Source: Armatimonadota bacterium (GTDB lineage: Bacteria; Armatimonadota; Fimbriimonadia; Fimbriimonadales; Fimbriimonadaceae). Taken from it: 7,733 bases of DNA. The notes below the pieces were generated by a model. That model saw nothing but the letters and a program-made list of their open reading frames with translations. It did no database searches and was not told the DNA's origin. A program made the translations under genes and the position numbers. This document shows positions 5,202-7,733 of this stretch, piece after piece; position 1 is the first letter of the stretch; every line of letters begins with the position of its first letter. The stretch is taken from assembly GCA_023423495.1 (NCBI GenBank), contig JAFAFM010000081.1, forward strand, positions 1 to 7,733. Reading direction: 5' to 3'.

Positions 5202-6926
5202 ATGTTTAAGTGCATTACCCGACGTACCCTGTTTTCCGTGACCGGAGCGCTCATTGGGGTTGGCGCAATTGCCGCTACAATGATCCCCGATTTCTACGCT
5301 CGTCTCGGCATCCCTGACTATGACCAGCGGTGGGACAGTTTGCCTGCCAATGGCGACATGTACTGTGCGCCCACTGCGTTCTACAACGCAATAGAATACA
5401 TGCGAACCCATGGCGTTCCAGAAATGCCAAACTTTTCTACCCTTGGAACGGATAACGCCATCTGGACCTTGGGCTTTCTGTTCGGTACTGATGCCGAAGA
5501 AGGCACGAAGGGGGGACCGAAGCACGACTTGATGATCGGCTGGCTCGGTCAAAGCACCAATCCCCTGATTTTCAGCTATGCCTACGGGCCGCACTGGAGT
5601 TGGGGAACATATCGAATTCGGAAGGCCGCCGCGTCTGGCTCGGTGGTCGTTCTGGCTTATGGCCGCTACGAGCGAATTTCTCTTAATTCGACATACTGGC
5701 GACGAACCGGAGGCCACGTCGTAACCCTTAAGGGATACGAATTCCGAAATGCCGACGATGTCCTTTTTATCCGCGATCCGGCTCGCGACGACGGAAACAT
5801 ACAGGTGCAGGGGCCATTTGAGGACTTCACTCCGACTGTGAAGAATCTAACCTTCGTTCCGGAATCTACGCTCTTGCCTGTGACGCTTGCCGAATACCTT
5901 GTTCAAAACAATGTTCTGAAGCACCGAGCGGTGGATAGCATGTATCAGTACATGCCGGCCGTCGGTGGCTGGAGCAATGACCAATTCTTATCCTCAGCCC
6001 CGGCTTCACGCTCGAGGCTCTCTGCACGCAAGCCAACCAAGCAGACGATAAGAGTAGAGATGCCATTCCAGTTCGCTGAGGACGACGCGAACGAAAGGCT
6101 TCCCGAAGTCTTTGAGATAGAGCCTCGCGAAGAGGTGGTCGACTGGGTCTTCGACCTCGGCAGCCTAACGGTGATCTACGTGACCAAGCTCGGCCGCGTG
6201 TTTGAGGTCGACCTGATGGAAAGTAGCCACCATAAGCTCCTTCATGTCGTGAAAGGCGCGAAGCAACTCATGATCGGGGGGTCTTCGATGGACGTTTACG
6301 TTTTAGGCGATGGCTCGGTAAAGCCTGGAGACGGTTCGGTCTTGCCGGGCGACGGATCCGTTCGATTTGGGGACGGTTCGGTGCGGGTTGTCCGGTTGGA
6401 AAGGGACAACAACACTACCGAGCAAGTTGTGCTTCCGTTTAAAGCAATCTCCATGGAATACGATCCGGTCACGGGTGGTCCGGCTCTCTTCGAAGATTCC
6501 CTCGACCGGATGGTGTCTTTGGATGAGAACCTAAAGAATCCGGTGTTCCAACAGTTGGAGCCCTTGCCCGGAACAGGTGCGCCCATATTCCGTATTAACC
6601 CGGAAAGTGGAGATGTCATGTACGCAAGGACAGGCGACAACGGTTATTGGAATGCATTCCGCGGGACGGGTCGTACCGTTCGAGTCGATCTGCCCGGGGT
6701 ATCCGATATCCGATCGATCGTGCCTGTGAGGTCAAACGCGATAATCGTTCAGGACGGGAATGCATTGAAAACCATGGATGGCAACGGAAATCGAAGCAGA
6801 TCCCAGTTTGACGGTATCAGCAACGTGACGGGAGTCTTCAAGATGAATCGAAGTCACTTTGCTGCTGTTCCTGGATTCGATTCCGGAGACGGCTGGCATA
6901 ACATTCCACCCAGCGAACTCGACTAG
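5202..6926 (+). CDS. Exported C39-like cysteine peptidase-domain protein with beta-propeller-like C-terminal region
   Basis: 574 residues. The N-terminus has a twin-arginine-like TRRTLFS (6-12) and a hydrophobic segment to about 28, so it is an export signal or membrane anchor, possibly Tat-dependent. Residues about 38-215 resemble a peptidase C39-like papain fold: Gln42 in YDQRW (oxyanion hole), Cys55 in MYCAPTAFYNAIEYM (nucleophile), His172 in TGGHVVTLKGYE, and Asp192 in FIRDPARDDGN. The set Q-C-H-D is complete, so activity is plausible. Residues about 310-560 contain repeated short beta-strand patterns with Asp/Gly turns, suggesting a propeller-like domain, including four GDGSV heptads (369-396). 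No ATPase or transport domain follows, so it is not a bacteriocin exporter. Substrate unknown. It is divergent from an AraC regulator, faces likely operator repeats, and ends before a strong terminator. The domain assignments come from motifs; the propeller is the less certain part. Confidence 0.82.
   Translation: MFKCITRRTLFSVTGALIGVGAIAATMIPDFYARLGIPDYDQRWDSLPANGDMYCAPTAFYNAIEYMRTHGVPEMPNFSTLGTDNAIWTLGFLFGTDAEEGTKGGPKHDLMIGWLGQSTNPLIFSYAYGPHWSWGTYRIRKAAASGSVVVLAYGRYERISLNSTYWRRTGGHVVTLKGYEFRNADDVLFIRDPARDDGNIQVQGPFEDFTPTVKNLTFVPESTLLPVTLAEYLVQNNVLKHRAVDSMYQYMPAVGGWSNDQFLSSAPASRSRLSARKPTKQTIRVEMPFQFAEDDANERLPEVFEIEPREEVVDWVFDLGSLTVIYVTKLGRVFEVDLMESSHHKLLHVVKGAKQLMIGGSSMDVYVLGDGSVKPGDGSVLPGDGSVRFGDGSVRVVRLERDNNTTEQVVLPFKAISMEYDPVTGGPALFEDSLDRMVSLDENLKNPVFQQLEPLPGTGAPIFRINPESGDVMYARTGDNGYWNAFRGTGRTVRVDLPGVSDIRSIVPVRSNAIIVQDGNALKTMDGNGNRSRSQFDGISNVTGVFKMNRSHFAAVPGFDSGDGWHNIPPSELD
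6306..6389 (+). repeat. Four-copy 21-nt tandem repeat encoding GDGSV heptads
   Basis: Four consecutive 7-residue units GDGSVKP, GDGSVLP, GDGSVRF and GDGSVRV (residues 369-396 of the exported protein). Units 2 and 4 share 13 of 14 bases in their first two thirds, while the others differ at many synonymous positions, so the protein repeat appears conserved and not freshly duplicated. Confidence 0.85.
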
Positions 6927-6951
6927 AAAGCCGCAAGCACTCAAACAAAAA

Positions 6952-6986
6952 GCAGCCCCGCCGGAAAATCGGCGGGGCTGCGTTTT
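6952..6986. terminator. Bidirectional intrinsic terminator between convergent genes
   Basis: GCAGCCCCGCCG (6952-6963) and CGGCGGGGCTGC (6970-6981) form a perfect 12-bp GC-rich stem with a 6-nt loop. The plus strand continues with GTTTTGG; the minus strand continues with TTTTTGTTTGAG, the better U-tract. It lies 25 nt after the plus-strand stop and 8 nt after the minus-strand stop, so it serves both converging genes. Confidence 0.93.
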
Positions 6987-6994
6987 GGTCTAGC

Positions 6995-7733
6995 TTAATA
7001 AATCGAATCGGGGAAGTAAAAGTCCTTGGCGTTCTCTGGAGTGATCAATTCCACATCCAAAACCAAGTGCCGAGGCATGTACTTCTTTGCGTTTTCTTTG
7101 CCTGCTCGAAGCATTCCCGCCGCAGTTTGAATCCCCACCGCGATCATGCTGGGCGGATACGTGATATTCGCCGGATAGAGCGGGTCGCCGTCCATCACTC
7201 GCTTCACGATATCCTTCATGCCGGCTCCACCCAAAATCCAGACATTCTTGTCTCGACCAGCCGACTTGAGCGCATTCTCTACGCCCAATGCCATATCGTC
7301 GTCCGAAGCCCAAATCGCATCGATCTGCGGGTTGGAGACGAGGATGTTTTGCATCACCTTCTCAGCCTTCTCCCGATTCCACATGCCGCTGTCTTGTGCG
7401 ACGATCTGGATTCCAGGATGCTGCTTGAATACCGCCTTGGCTGCCTCCACGCGGTCGGTATTGACCGTGCTCGGAATACCTTCCAAGATGACGATCTTGC
7501 CCTGACCATTCAGTCGCTGAGCCATGAACTCCGCCGACTTCCGCCCAAATGCCTTGTTGTCGCCCTCGATGAAAACATCAGCAACTGGCTCGGTGAAGCC
7601 TCGGTCCACATTGACGATCAGGATTCCCGCGTCATGCAGCTTCTTGGCGATCGGGGTAATCGGAGCGCTCTCGGTTGCCAGAACGACAACCGCATCCACG
7701 CCCTGAGTCTGCAGGTTCTCAAGGTCTTTAATC
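6995..7733 (-). CDS. Sugar ABC transporter periplasmic substrate-binding protein (RbsB-like, Peripla_BP_4), N-terminus cut by window edge
   Basis: 245 C-terminal residues are visible, with the frame open to the right edge. The apparent GTG at 7699 is an internal valine, because the upstream residues IKDLENLQTQGVDAVVVL match the family core. Typical features in order: NVDRGF at the sugar-binding cleft, the GDNKAFGRKSAEFMA helix, VILEGIPSTVNTDRVEAAK with the conserved Arg, the NPQIDAIWASDDDMALG strand-helix of the second lobe, and a C-terminal region with NITYPPSMIAVGIQTAAGML. The protein would capture a sugar in the periplasm and deliver it to an ABC permease; the exact sugar cannot be read. 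Signal peptide and probable partner genes lie beyond 7733. It is followed by the shared terminator at 6952-6986. Confidence 0.93.
   Translation of the reverse strand, partial: IKDLENLQTQGVDAVVVLATESAPITPIAKKLHDAGILIVNVDRGFTEPVADVFIEGDNKAFGRKSAEFMAQRLNGQGKIVILEGIPSTVNTDRVEAAKAVFKQHPGIQIVAQDSGMWNREKAEKVMQNILVSNPQIDAIWASDDDMALGVENALKSAGRDKNVWILGGAGMKDIVKRVMDGDPLYPANITYPPSMIAVGIQTAAGMLRAGKENAKKYMPRHLVLDVELITPENAKDFYFPDSIY

Noticed and set aside
6296..6640. Minus-strand frame with a Pro/Ser/Thr repeat (TEPSPGK-like)
   Set aside because: The repeat is the mirror of the GDGSV heptads of the plus-strand gene; it has no independent evidence.
7697..7699. GTG at 7699 as the start of the sugar-binding protein
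   Set aside because: The same frame stays open to the window edge and encodes the conserved DLENLQTQGVDAVVV core upstream, so the GTG is an internal valine.
1..7733. CRISPR array, tRNA/rRNA genes, insertion sequences, phage or defence genes
   Set aside because: No spaced repeats, tRNA-like cloverleaf, transposase or terminal inverted repeats were seen; the region looks like ordinary chromosome.

Overview
The window looks like a chromosomal segment of a Gram-negative-type bacterium, most likely Armatimonadota (Fimbriimonas-like). The main clue is a pair of type IV pilin-like proteins whose N-terminus runs [19 protein letters not shown] and then [10 protein letters not shown], a signature I associate with the very large pseudopilin families of that phylum. 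Two lipobox proteins and clear GGAG/GGAGG ribosome binding sites fit. The taxonomic call is an inference from motifs, not a search.

Layout. 1-1277 (minus): S-adenosylhomocysteine hydrolase, ahcY, running off the left edge. 1278-1422 (minus): its leader, holding an extended -10 promoter, an S-adenosylhomocysteine (SAH) riboswitch aptamer and an intrinsic terminator that reuses one strand of the aptamer pseudoknot. This is the best-supported regulatory system here. 1471-3930 (minus): two similar two-gene cassettes, each a pseudopilin-like protein (about 300 aa) followed by an overlapping or abutting small lipoprotein (65-73 aa), each closed by its own intrinsic terminator. 3931-4213: AT-rich non-coding DNA with a short phased repeat. 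4214-4993 (minus): an AraC-family regulator. 4994-5201: the divergent intergenic region, with two identical 10-bp direct repeats exactly 21 bp apart and an inverted near-copy beside the regulator start, a likely AraC-type operator. 5202-6926 (plus): an exported 574-aa protein with a C39-like papain-fold cysteine peptidase domain and a probable beta-propeller-like C-terminal half containing four GDGSV heptads. 6952-6986: a strong bidirectional terminator. 6995-7733 (minus): the C-terminal part of a sugar ABC transporter periplasmic binding protein, running off the right edge.

How it works together. ahcY removes SAH, the by-product of methylation, and the riboswitch is expected to allow transcription only when SAH is abundant. 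The pseudopilin/lipoprotein cassettes are probably translationally coupled pairs for the cell envelope; their function is unknown. The AraC regulator probably controls the divergent secreted peptidase-like protein, itself, or both. The sugar-binding protein belongs to a separate transcription unit.
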